The notes beneath the pieces were generated by a model. That model saw only the letters and a program-made list of their open reading frames with translations. It did not search any database and was not told the DNA's origin. This document shows, piece after piece, positions 15,574 to 23,800 of a stretch of 64,000 nucleotides of DNA; position 1 is the stretch's first letter; every line of letters begins with the position of its first letter. The DNA comes from an uncultured Collinsella sp. (GTDB taxonomy: Bacteria > Actinomycetota > Coriobacteriia > Coriobacteriales > Coriobacteriaceae): assembly GCA_938023705.1 (NCBI GenBank), contig CALJDJ010000075.1:15916-79915 (forward strand), in the 5' to 3' direction. Both the position numbers and the translations under genes were made by a program.

Positions 15574-16737
15574 ATGTCGGAAAATATTGAGCAGCCGTTG
15601 CCGCGCACGTTTGAGGAGTTCAACGAGCAACGCAAAGCGGCGTTTATTCGCGTCAAGGATTATAAGCAGGCGGGTAATCGCCTGGTCGGCTTTTTGTGCA
15701 GCTATACGCCGCTCGAGATTATCGATGCCGCGGGGGCTGCGAGCGTGGCTCTGTGCGGTACGTCCGATGAGGTGATTCCCGAGGCCGAGAAGGTGCTGCC
15801 GGCAAACCTGTGCCCGCTCATCAAGTCTACGTATGGTTTTGCCTATTCGCAAAAGTGTCCGTTTACGTACTTTAGCGACATGATCATCGGTGAGACCACC
15901 TGCGACGGCAAGAAGAAGATGTACGAGCTACTCAACGAGCTCAAGCGCACGCACATTCTGCATCTTCCGCAGGGTCGCGATCGCGCCTACGAGCGTGAAG
16001 GCTGGTACGAGGAGTGCCGCCTGCTCAAGGAGGAACTCGAGGGCTTCTACGGTATCACGATTGCCGACGATGACCTGCGCGCTGCCGTCCGTCGTCGCAA
16101 CCGCTTGCGTGCGGCCCAGCTCGAGATGTTTGCGCTGCAGGCCAACCAGCCGGCGGCCATGAGCGGCGTCGACCTGATGAGCACCATGTTTGCCGGTACG
16201 TTTAGCTTTGATATCGAGGCCTATACGCAGCAGCTGGAGCAAAAGGTCGCCAAGCTGCGCGAGGCCTACGACGCAGGCGAGCGCCCGGTTGCGGCGGATG
16301 CCAAGCGCATTCTGATCACTGGTTGCCCGGTGGGCGGCGTGATCAACAAGATCGGTCGTACCATCGAGTCCAATGGCGGCGTGGTCGTGTGCATGGACGA
16401 TTGCTCGGGCGAGCGCACGGCGGCCATGATGATCGATCCGGAGGCTCCCGACATCCTGCGTGCCATCGCCGACCGCTACCTGGACATCAACTGCTCGGTC
16501 ATGACGCCCAACGATGGTCGTATGGAAAACACGCTGGCCATGTGCGAGAAGTATCACGTCGATGGCGTAGTGGAGAGCGTGCTCCAGGCGTGCCATACCT
16601 TTAACGTGGAGAGTGCACGCATGCAGGAAGCTGTCGAGGGTGCGGGCATTCCGTACATGAAGATTGAGACCGACTACAGCAACGGCGACATGGGCCAAAT
16701 CGAGACGCGCATCGCTGCCTTCATCGAAACCCTGTAG
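15574..16737 (+). CDS. Double-cubane-cluster / 2-hydroxyacyl-CoA dehydratase-like protein (second copy)
   Basis: A 387-residue homologue of the preceding gene, same superfamily. Cysteine motifs: FLCSYTPLEI, ANLCPLIKS, ETTCDGKKKMYE, MDDCSGERT and QACHTFNVES. The two proteins could form a heterodimer as HgdA/HgdB do, or be two separate double-cubane homodimers. ATG 15574 has AAGGAG eight bases upstream. An open frame continues upstream to 14929 but is antisense-like noise over the first copy. A 10-bp intercistronic hairpin (16743-16773) separates it from the activator gene. Confidence 0.8.
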   Translation: MSENIEQPLPRTFEEFNEQRKAAFIRVKDYKQAGNRLVGFLCSYTPLEIIDAAGAASVALCGTSDEVIPEAEKVLPANLCPLIKSTYGFAYSQKCPFTYFSDMIIGETTCDGKKKMYELLNELKRTHILHLPQGRDRAYEREGWYEECRLLKEELEGFYGITIADDDLRAAVRRRNRLRAAQLEMFALQANQPAAMSGVDLMSTMFAGTFSFDIEAYTQQLEQKVAKLREAYDAGERPVAADAKRILITGCPVGGVINKIGRTIESNGGVVVCMDDCSGERTAAMMIDPEAPDILRAIADRYLDINCSVMTPNDGRMENTLAMCEKYHVDGVVESVLQACHTFNVESARMQEAVEGAGIPYMKIETDYSNGDMGQIETRIAAFIETL

Positions 16738-16742
16738 GACAA

Positions 16743-16773
16743 ATGCGGCAAAGGGATAGCTGCTTTGCCGCAT
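16743..16773 (+). other. Intercistronic hairpin before the activator gene
   Basis: ATGCGGCAAA (16743-16752) pairs perfectly with TTTGCCGCAT (16764-16773) around an 11-base loop. There is no T tract, and the ribosome site AAGGAGG follows at once. It is more likely an mRNA stability or translation element than a terminator. Confidence 0.55.
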
Positions 16774-16787
16774 AGAAGGAGGATGCC

Positions 16788-17552
16788 GTGGTTGGCATTG
16801 GTATCGACATAGGCTCGACGGCCGCGAAGGCTGCGGTGGTGGAGACGGACAACGTCATTGCGTGGACCTGCGTCATGCCGACGGGGTATTCGTCGGTCGA
16901 TGCGGCCGAGCGCCTACGCGGTGAACTCGCCGCAGCCGGCTATGACGTGACGGGCGACGATGTTCGCGTGGTCGCGACTGGCTACGACCGTGTCGCGGTG
17001 CCCTATGCCAACAAGGTAGTGACCGAGATCACCTGCCATGGTGCCGGTGCGGTCCGCTTGTTTGGCGAGCGGGGCACGGTGATCGACGTGGGCGGCCAGG
17101 ACACCAAGGTCATTCAGCTTAAAAGTGGCCGCGTGGCCAAGTTCGCCATGAACGACAAGTGTGCCGCCGGCACGGGGCGCTTTCTGGAGATCATGGCCGA
17201 CCGCCTAGGCATTTCCCAGCAGCAGATGGCCGACCTGGCGCGTTCCGGCGAGTCCACCAAGATCAGCAGCATGTGCACGGTGTTTGCCGAAAGCGAGGTC
17301 ATCAGCCTGATCGGTCGCGGTGAGCCGCGCGAGAACATTGCGCGTGGCGTGATCGACAGCGTGGTCTCGCGCGTGGCGACCATGGCCGGGCAGGCCGCGG
17401 GCGCCCCGTACTACCTGACCGGTGGCCTGTGCGAGAACGCCTTCGTGGTGGAGCGGTTGGGCGAGCTACTGGGGTCGCCGGTGACCACCTCGCCCCAGGC
17501 CCGCTTTGCCGGTGCCATCGGCGCGGCGATTCGCGCACAGGCGCTCGATTAA
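16788..17552 (+). CDS. ASKHA-family activator ATPase of dehydratase/double-cubane protein
   Basis: A 254-residue BadF/BadG/HgdC/YjiL-type reductive activase. It is an ATP-dependent homodimer with one shared [4Fe-4S] cluster that passes an electron to the partner enzyme. The phosphate-1 loop GIDIGSTAAKAAVVE, the cluster-binding region MNDKCAAGTGRFLE, MCTVFAESEVI and the C-terminal YLTGGLCENAFVVERL all match. The two expected cluster cysteines (CAAGTG and SSMC) are present. GTG 16788 has AAGGAGG five bases upstream. Its place directly after two HgdB-like genes identifies it as their electron donor. Confidence 0.88.
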   Translation: MVGIGIDIGSTAAKAAVVETDNVIAWTCVMPTGYSSVDAAERLRGELAAAGYDVTGDDVRVVATGYDRVAVPYANKVVTEITCHGAGAVRLFGERGTVIDVGGQDTKVIQLKSGRVAKFAMNDKCAAGTGRFLEIMADRLGISQQQMADLARSGESTKISSMCTVFAESEVISLIGRGEPRENIARGVIDSVVSRVATMAGQAAGAPYYLTGGLCENAFVVERLGELLGSPVTTSPQARFAGAIGAAIRAQALD

Positions 17553-17622
17553 TGCATCGGCCGTGGGCCTGCATTCATGCGTATACTGGGAGGAAATGAT
17601 TGACCGATGAGAGGGGGTATCG

Positions 17623-18672
17623 ATGCCTGACGATCAGATGAAGCTCACGTCCATGACTGCCGCGAGCGGTTGAGCCGCTAAGTTGGCTCCTGGAGCCCTC
17701 GCCCAGGTCCTGGGCGACTTACCCAATGTGCATAACGACAACCTGCTCGTGGGGTTCGATACCTCCGACGATGCGAGTGTCTTCCGTGTTGGCGATAATT
17801 TGGGCCTCGTGCAGTCCATCGACTTCTTCCCGCCGATGGTCGACGACCCGTTCCTGTTTGGCCAGATCGCCGCGGCAAACTCGCTGTCGGACATATACGC
17901 CATGGGCGGACGACCGAGCCATGCTATGAACCTGCTGTGCATTCCCAATTGCCTGGGTGTTGAGGTTGCCGGGCAGATTTTGGCGGGTGGCGCCGACAAG
18001 TGCGTCGAGGCTGGCTGCACCATCGCGGGCGGCCACACCATCAACGACGACGAGCCCAAGTACGGCCTGTCCGTGAGCGGCTTTGTCTCGCTCGACCGCA
18101 TGCTCGCCAACAGCGGCGCGCGCGTGGGCGATGTCCTACTGCTGACCAAGGCGATCGGCTCGGGCATTATCACCACGGCCATTAAGGGCGAGCTCATCGA
18201 GCAGGACGAGGCCAGCCGGATGTTTGATTCTATGCGCACCCTCAACGAGGCCCCGATCCGTTTGGCCGAGGGGCTCGAACTTCACGGCTGCACCGACATT
18301 ACGGGCTTTGGCCTGATTGGGCATGCGTGCGAGATGGCCGAGGGCTCGGGCGTGCAGATTGAGCTTGCGTCGGGGGCGGTGCCTCTCTTTGACCAGGTGC
18401 TCGACATGGCGCGTCTGGGCATTATCCCCGCTGGCTCCTACCGCAACCAGGACTTCTTTGGCCCGCGCGTGGCGGCCGACGATGACCTGGAGCCGGGCAT
18501 GCTGGATGCGCTGTACGATCCGCAGACCTCGGGCGGCCTGCTCATCGCAGCGCCTGCTGCCGATGTGGATGAGCTTGCGCGTCGCCTGCATGCCGAGGGG
18601 CGCATCGCGGCCGTTGTCGGGCGCGTGTGCGAGGCGGAGCCGGGCGGTCCTGCCGTCCGCGTTGTTCGCTAG
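17623..18672 (+). CDS. selD: Selenide, water dikinase SelD (selenoprotein, Sec17)
   Basis: Makes selenophosphate from selenide and ATP. The frame from ATG 17623 reads through TGA at codon 17 (17671-17673), in the context SG-U-AAKLAPG, exactly where SelD has its catalytic Cys or Sec in the GxAAK motif. After it come VGFDTSDDASVF, SIDFFPPMVDDPFLFGQIAAANSLSDIYAMGG and AGGHTINDDEPKYGLSV, all canonical. The full product is 349 residues, the family norm. GAGGGGG precedes the ATG by six bases. Gene callers that treat TGA as stop would start at TTG 17683 and lose the active site. SelA, SelB and tRNA-Sec are encoded in the same window, so UGA decoding is available. Confidence 0.95.
17671..17673 (+). 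other. In-frame UGA selenocysteine codon of selD
   Basis: TGA at codon 17 replaces the active-site cysteine codon of SelD. The protein is conserved on both sides of it in the same frame. Confidence 0.93.
17685..17697 (+). promoter_or_regulatory. Candidate bacterial SECIS hairpin
   Basis: GGCTCC-T-GGAGCC can fold as a GGCT/AGCC stem with a CCTGG loop about 18 bases past the UGA, within the spacing seen for bacterial SECIS elements. The conserved loop G is present. An alternative pairing (GAGCC 17672-17676 with GGCTC 17685-17689) competes, so this is a prediction only. Confidence 0.45.
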
Positions 18673-18695
18673 CCCGCACGTTTATGTAACTGTTT

Positions 18696-18713
18696 GCCGT
18701 TCTCTAGAACGGC
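18696..18713 (+). other. Intercistronic hairpin between selD and yedF
   Basis: GCCGTTC, loop TCTA, GAACGGC gives a perfect 7-bp stem followed by CTCTTTC. The tail is too weak for a strong terminator. It may tune expression between selD and yedF. Confidence 0.5.
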
Positions 18714-18733
18714 TCTTTCGAAAGGAATTTGCT

Positions 18734-19360
18734 ATGTCTACCAAGATTGAAGTCAATGCCATGGGCGATGCCTGCCCGCTGCCCGTCGTCAAGACGCTCA
18801 AAGCTCTGAAGCAGCTCGATGGCGAGGGCGCCGTCGTGACCTCGGTCGACAACGAGACCGCCGTCAAGAACATCTCCAAGATGGCGCAGGAGAAGGGCTG
18901 CACGGCCTCGGTCGAGAAGGTTTCTGACGCCGAGTGGCACGTGACCGTGGCGACCTCTGGCGCCATTGCCATGGCCGATCCCGAGCAGGATGGCGCTGCC
19001 TTCTGTGATGCCAGCGCCGGCAAGGGCAGGCTCGTCATTTCCGTCTACACCGACTGCATGGGCCGTGGCGACGACGAGCTGGGCCACAAGCTCATGAAAG
19101 CGTTTATCTTTGCCGTGACGCAGCAGGAGGAGCTGCCCGCGACCATGCTGTTCTACAACGGCGGCGCCAAGCTCACCGTTGAGGGCTCGCCGGTGCTCGA
19201 CGACCTGAAGGGCCTGGCCGAGCAGGGTGTCGAGATTCTCACCTGTGGTACCTGCCTCGACCACTATGGCATTAAAGACCAGCTTGCGGTGGGCGAGGTC
19301 ACCAACATGTACGTGATCGTGGAGAAGATGGAGCAGGCCGTGCGCGTCGTGCGCCCGTAG
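18734..19360 (+). CDS. yedF: Sulfurtransferase-like selenium metabolism protein YedF
   Basis: A 208-residue two-domain protein. The N-terminal TusA-like domain has GDACPLPVVKT, with cysteine 14 as the persulfide/perselenide carrier. A C-terminal DsrE-like domain has YTDCMGRGDDELGHKLM, LFYNGGAKLT and ILTCGTCLDHYG. This architecture is the YedF form found next to selD in organisms that use selenium as a molybdenum-hydroxylase cofactor (established genomic association). ATG 18734 follows AAAGGA. The selD-yedF-DUF3343-desulfurase order points to one transcript. Confidence 0.92.
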   Translation: MSTKIEVNAMGDACPLPVVKTLKALKQLDGEGAVVTSVDNETAVKNISKMAQEKGCTASVEKVSDAEWHVTVATSGAIAMADPEQDGAAFCDASAGKGRLVISVYTDCMGRGDDELGHKLMKAFIFAVTQQEELPATMLFYNGGAKLTVEGSPVLDDLKGLAEQGVEILTCGTCLDHYGIKDQLAVGEVTNMYVIVEKMEQAVRVVRP

Positions 19361-19379
19361 CGTATTGGTTGGAGTTGCC

Positions 19380-19631
19380 ATGAGGGAGAAGCGCCCGGCG
19401 CTTGTCATCACGTTTCCCACCACGGCGGCCGCCATGGGCTGCGAGTCCCTGTGCATCGAGCGCGGCCTTCCCGGGCGAACGATTCCCGTGCCCGGGGAGG
19501 TCGCTGCCGGCTGTGGTCTGGCGTGGAAGGCGTTGCCTGCCGATGAGGAGCTGCTGCGCGGCGAACTCGCCGCGGCGGGCGTTCCTACCGAGGGCTATAC
19601 CGTGATTGATATGTGGGAGGTCGTGCGATGA
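19380..19631 (+). CDS. DUF3343 protein
   Basis: An 83-residue protein of the DUF3343 type, small and putatively Se/S-carrying. It begins RPALVITFPTTAAAMGCESLC and has a second cysteine in PGEVAAGCGLAWKA; both cysteines are conserved in the family as I know it. Proteins like this cluster with selD, yedF and an EF2568-like desulfurase. ATG 19380 has TTGGAG upstream. Its TGA stop overlaps the ATG of the cysteine desulfurase gene (ATGA), so the two are translationally coupled. Confidence 0.82.
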   Translation: MREKRPALVITFPTTAAAMGCESLCIERGLPGRTIPVPGEVAAGCGLAWKALPADEELLRGELAAAGVPTEGYTVIDMWEVVR

Positions 19632-20770
19632 TCTACCTGGATAACGCGGCGACGACCATGCACAAGCCTCAGACGGTCATCGATGCCGTGACGCAGGCGA
19701 TGTGCTCGCTCGGCAATGCCGGGCGCGGTGCCACGTCGGGTGCCCTCGATGCCGCTCGTACGATTCACGCTTGCCGTACCAAGCTCGCGCGCCTTTTGGG
19801 CTGCCCGAGGGCGGACCATGTGTGCTTTACGCCCAACTCCACGGCTGCGCTCAACACCGCCATCAATGGCGTGGTGCGTCCCGGTGACCGCGTGGTCACG
19901 ACGGTGCTTGAGCACAACTCGGTGCTGCGTCCGCTCAATCGCTTGGCGACGGAGCAGGGTGTGACGGTTGAGCATGCGGGCTGCGACGCGAACGGCGCGC
20001 TCGACTACGACGAGCTCGAGCGGTTGGTCACGCCCGGTACGCGTGCCGTGGTGGTGACGCACGCTTCCAATGTGACCGGCAACGCGGTCGACGTTTCGCG
20101 TGTGTCTGCCATCGCCCATGCGGTCGGCGCGTTGGTGATCGTCGATGCCTCTCAGTCTGCCGGTACGGCGCATATCGATATGCAAGCCATGGGGTTCGAC
20201 GTCGTGTGCTTTACCGGCCACAAGGGGCTCATGGGACCCCAAGGCACCGGCGGGCTGGCCGTGGCGGAGGGCATTGACGTGGCGCCGTGGGCCATGGGCG
20301 GCACGGGCATGCACAGTTTCGATGCGCTGCAGCCGCTTGAGTGGCCCACGCGCCTTGAGGCGGGCACGCTCAACGGCCACGGCATCGCGGGCCTTTCTGC
20401 CGGCCTCGACTTTATCGAGGCCCAGGGTGGGGTCGAGGCGATTGCTGCCCACGAGCGTGCGCTCGCCGATCGCTTCCTTGCCGGTGTGTGCGAGATTCCG
20501 GGGATTAAGCTCTACGGTGCCTTTGACCAGCCGGCGCACTCTGCGATCGTGTCGCTCAACGTGGGTGATATCGACTCTGCCGAGATCTCGGACGCGCTCA
20601 TGCAAGGGTGGGGGATTGCGACGCGCCCCGGCGCCCATTGCGCTCCGCTCATGCACCGTGCGTTGGGAACCGAGCGCCAGGGCGTGGTTCGGTTCTCGTT
20701 TGGTTACTTCAACACGGCCGAGGAAGTCAACATGGCGATTGAGGCTCTGCGCGATTTGAGCTGCGATTAG
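19628..20770 (+). CDS. Cysteine desulfurase family protein (EF2568-like)
   Basis: A PLP enzyme of aminotransferase class V, 380 residues, that would mobilise sulfur or selenium from (seleno)cysteine as a persulfide/perselenide. YLDNAATTMHKP is the N-terminal family mark, VDASQSAGTAHIDMQ holds the PLP-binding aspartate, TGHKGLMGPQGTGG the lysine (K199), and TRPGAHCAPLMH the catalytic cysteine (C338). The context (selD, yedF, DUF3343) matches the EF2568-type desulfurase of the selenium-dependent molybdenum hydroxylase trait, not an Isc/Suf enzyme. It overlaps the preceding stop codon by four bases. Confidence 0.9.
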   Translation: MIYLDNAATTMHKPQTVIDAVTQAMCSLGNAGRGATSGALDAARTIHACRTKLARLLGCPRADHVCFTPNSTAALNTAINGVVRPGDRVVTTVLEHNSVLRPLNRLATEQGVTVEHAGCDANGALDYDELERLVTPGTRAVVVTHASNVTGNAVDVSRVSAIAHAVGALVIVDASQSAGTAHIDMQAMGFDVVCFTGHKGLMGPQGTGGLAVAEGIDVAPWAMGGTGMHSFDALQPLEWPTRLEAGTLNGHGIAGLSAGLDFIEAQGGVEAIAAHERALADRFLAGVCEIPGIKLYGAFDQPAHSAIVSLNVGDIDSAEISDALMQGWGIATRPGAHCAPLMHRALGTERQGVVRFSFGYFNTAEEVNMAIEALRDLSCD

Positions 20771-20807
20771 ACCAACCTTTTGCGCCCTTAGATAAACCGT
20801 TTACGCT

Positions 20808-20892
20808 ACCTTCCCGCATTGTCGCTTATACAGGGTAATGTGAAATGATGGCCCACACTGGGACTCTGTATCTTTGCGAATTGCGGGAAGGT
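20808..20892 (+). promoter_or_regulatory. Leader pairing that covers the adhesin ribosome site
   Basis: ACCTTCCCGCA (20808-20818) is perfectly complementary to TGCGGGAAGGT (20882-20892), which contains the Shine-Dalgarno GGGAAGG of the adhesin gene. ATACAG (20828-20833) pairs with CTGTAT (20866-20871) inside the loop. The fold would hide the ribosome site. The rest of the 20771-20896 gap shows no clear terminator. Confidence 0.5.
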
Positions 20893-20896
20893 TCCT

Positions 20897-23800
20897 ATGA
20901 ACAGGATCACTGCTGCCCTCTATAGGTTTTTGGTTGTCTATCTTTCGGTTGCGATGGTCGTGACCTCGATACCCCTTGCGCCCCGCGCGGCCTATGCCGA
21001 TGATGCCGGGGCGGTCGCCGTCGAGAGCGAGGCCCAAGAGACCGACTCGAGCTCTGACGCTGATGTCGATGCGGTCGATAACGCGTCGTCTTCGAGCGAG
21101 GGCAGCTCATCCACAACTTCCGACCAAACGAATAACGCTCAGGACGAATCGTCCAGCTCGGATACCAGCACTTCCACGTCGAGCTTGGCCCAAGACCTTT
21201 CGAGCTCCGCGACCAACTCCGATGCTGCAAAGAGCTTGGCTGCTACGGCGGAACCCTCGTCCGATGACAGCGAAGTCGATTCCCTCGTGTATGAGGACCC
21301 AACGGTCTATGAGTATGCCAAGCTTATGCCGAACGGCTATGTGTATCCGTGCGATGCAAGCGGAAGCGTTACGGTAGAGATCGATGGAAACGACCCGTAT
21401 GGGAGCTCTGTCGACGGTAAATTGGTAACCAATCTGATCGTTGATTACGGAGTGGATGGGGTCCCCGGATATATTTGTGAGTATTCCTCCAATTTGCGTT
21501 CGGTGCGTTTTGAGAACAGCTCTATTTCTTCAATTGGACTACACGCCTTTTCTGGGTGCTCCAATCTCGCCGATATCAGCTTTTCCGGTATGACCATTGG
21601 GGGCATCGGAACAGAGGCGTTTTCTGGGTGCGGATCGCTTACGAGCCTGAACATTAATGACGTTGCTACCATCGGCTCTATGGGCGATGCCGCGTTTGCC
21701 TGGAGCGGGCTGCGGTCTACGGGTCTCGACAAGGTCGTTGGTCTCAGTTCGATTCCTGAGAACGCTTATAATGCCTGCAGCGCTCTGACCGATACCGGTC
21801 TGGGCGGGAACACATCCATCACATCAATCGGCGTTAATGCGTTCAAAAACTGTTCTCGCCTTGCGACGACGGGACTCGAGAACAATACGACGATCAAGAC
21901 GCTCCGCGAAGGTTGTTTCTCCGGGACCAATATGAGCGGCGGGCTGACGCTGCCCCTTTATTCCAAGATCGAGGAACTGCCGAGTCGTGCGTTCTATGGC
22001 TCTAAGCTTGAAACTGTGTACTTTGGATGCGACCATGTGGTGCTCATTAATTCCACCACGTTCCCCAAGCAAAACATGACTGTCATGGTCCCTGCCAAGA
22101 TGGTTTCGCAATACGAAAGCGGCCACCCTAAAGAGGTTTGGGAGAGCTGCAATGGTAGCCTGCCCGTCCCCGTGGGTAAGGTACTCCAAAAGATAAAGAT
22201 TTCGCGCGATCCCGACAAGATGGCCTATCAGCAGGGGGAAAAGATCTCGCTCGAGGGCATGAGCGTCACGTTTCAATATCCTCATTCGACGATGGATAGC
22301 GACTACGAAGCCCTCATAAAGGAAGAACTCGGCGAGTACCTTACGGCAACCCCTTGCGACGGCGACGTCTTCGATGGCTCGATGGACGGAGAACCCATAC
22401 AGCTGGTGTATGACGATGGCTACACGCGCCTTGTCGCGTACAGCAAGGGCAACCTGCAGCAGGCAGCCTACGAGTATGCCAAGCTCATGCCCAACTACTA
22501 TCTGTATCCGTGCGACGCAAACGGAAATCTTACGGTAGAAATCGATGAAAACAACCCGCGCGAGAACTCCGTCGACGGTCGAATGGTAACGAATTTGATT
22601 GTCGATTACGGGGTGGATGAAGTCGACGCACAGCTCTGTGCCGACTCTACCAATCTGCGTTCAGTGCGCTTTGAGAACACTTCCATTTCCAAAATCGGAT
22701 TGCACGCCTTCTATAACTGCCCGAATCTCACCGATATCAGCCTTTCCGGTATGACCATCGGCGCCATCGGGAAAGAGGCATTCTATGGCTGCAAGTCGCT
22801 TATGAGTTTGAACATCAACGAGGTTGCCACTATTGACTCTATGGGCGACGCCGCGTTTGCCGAGAGTGGACTGGTGTCCACGGGGCTCGACAAGGTTGTC
22901 GGCCTCACATCGATTCCCGACAGAGCCTACGAAGGCTGCAAGGCTCTGACCGATACCGGCCTGGACAAGAATGCCTCCATTACATCGATTGGCGTTTGCG
23001 CGTTCAGGTTTTGCTCGAACCTTGCTACCACAGGGCTCGAGAGCAACACATCGGTCGAAACGCTTGGCCACACCTGCTTCTACGGCACCGACTTGAGCGG
23101 CGGACTGACGCTGCCATATAACTCCAAGATCGAGGAGTTGCCGGAAAAGGCGTTTGGCAGTACCAATCTCGAGACCGTGTTCTTTGGGTGCAACCATGCG
23201 GTGCTCATTAACACCGACACGTTCCCCAAATACAACATGACCGTCATGGTCCCCGCAAAGATGATTCCAAAGTACAGCAAGGGAGAGCCCAAGGCTGTTT
23301 GGGAGAGGTGCAACGGCTGCCTGCCCGTCCCGGTGGGCAAGGTGCTCGAGGACGTTGAGATCTCATGCGACCCCAACAACATGACCTATGAGCCGGGGGA
23401 GACCATTTCGCTCGAGGGCATGAGCGTTGAGCTCGATTACCCGCATACGGTATCGATTTGGGACTACGAGGCCCTCATACAGGAAGAGCTCGGCGAGTAC
23501 CTTACGGCCACCCCCTGCGACGGCGACGTCTTCGATGAGTCGATGGACGGACAGCCCGTAAAGCTCGTGTATGACGACGGCTATTCGCATTTTGAAACCC
23601 AGACCAAGGGCACGCTACAGCTCAAGAAGCCTGAGCCGACGTCGTTCCAGATCTCCTATGCCCAAACGATCGATAAAGGCGAACGCAAGCTGATGGACGG
23701 CGTTGAACTGCCCGATGTTTCCGGCGCGACGACGATTGATGCAGGCGACGAGGTCACGCTCGATGCCGGTGCTCTAGGAATGCTCAACGACAACATCACG

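Noticed and set aside
17623..17682. selD as a truncated pseudogene starting at TTG 17683
   Set aside because: The 20 codons before it, including UGA at the catalytic position, are conserved in sequence and frame, and the Sec machinery is encoded in the window.
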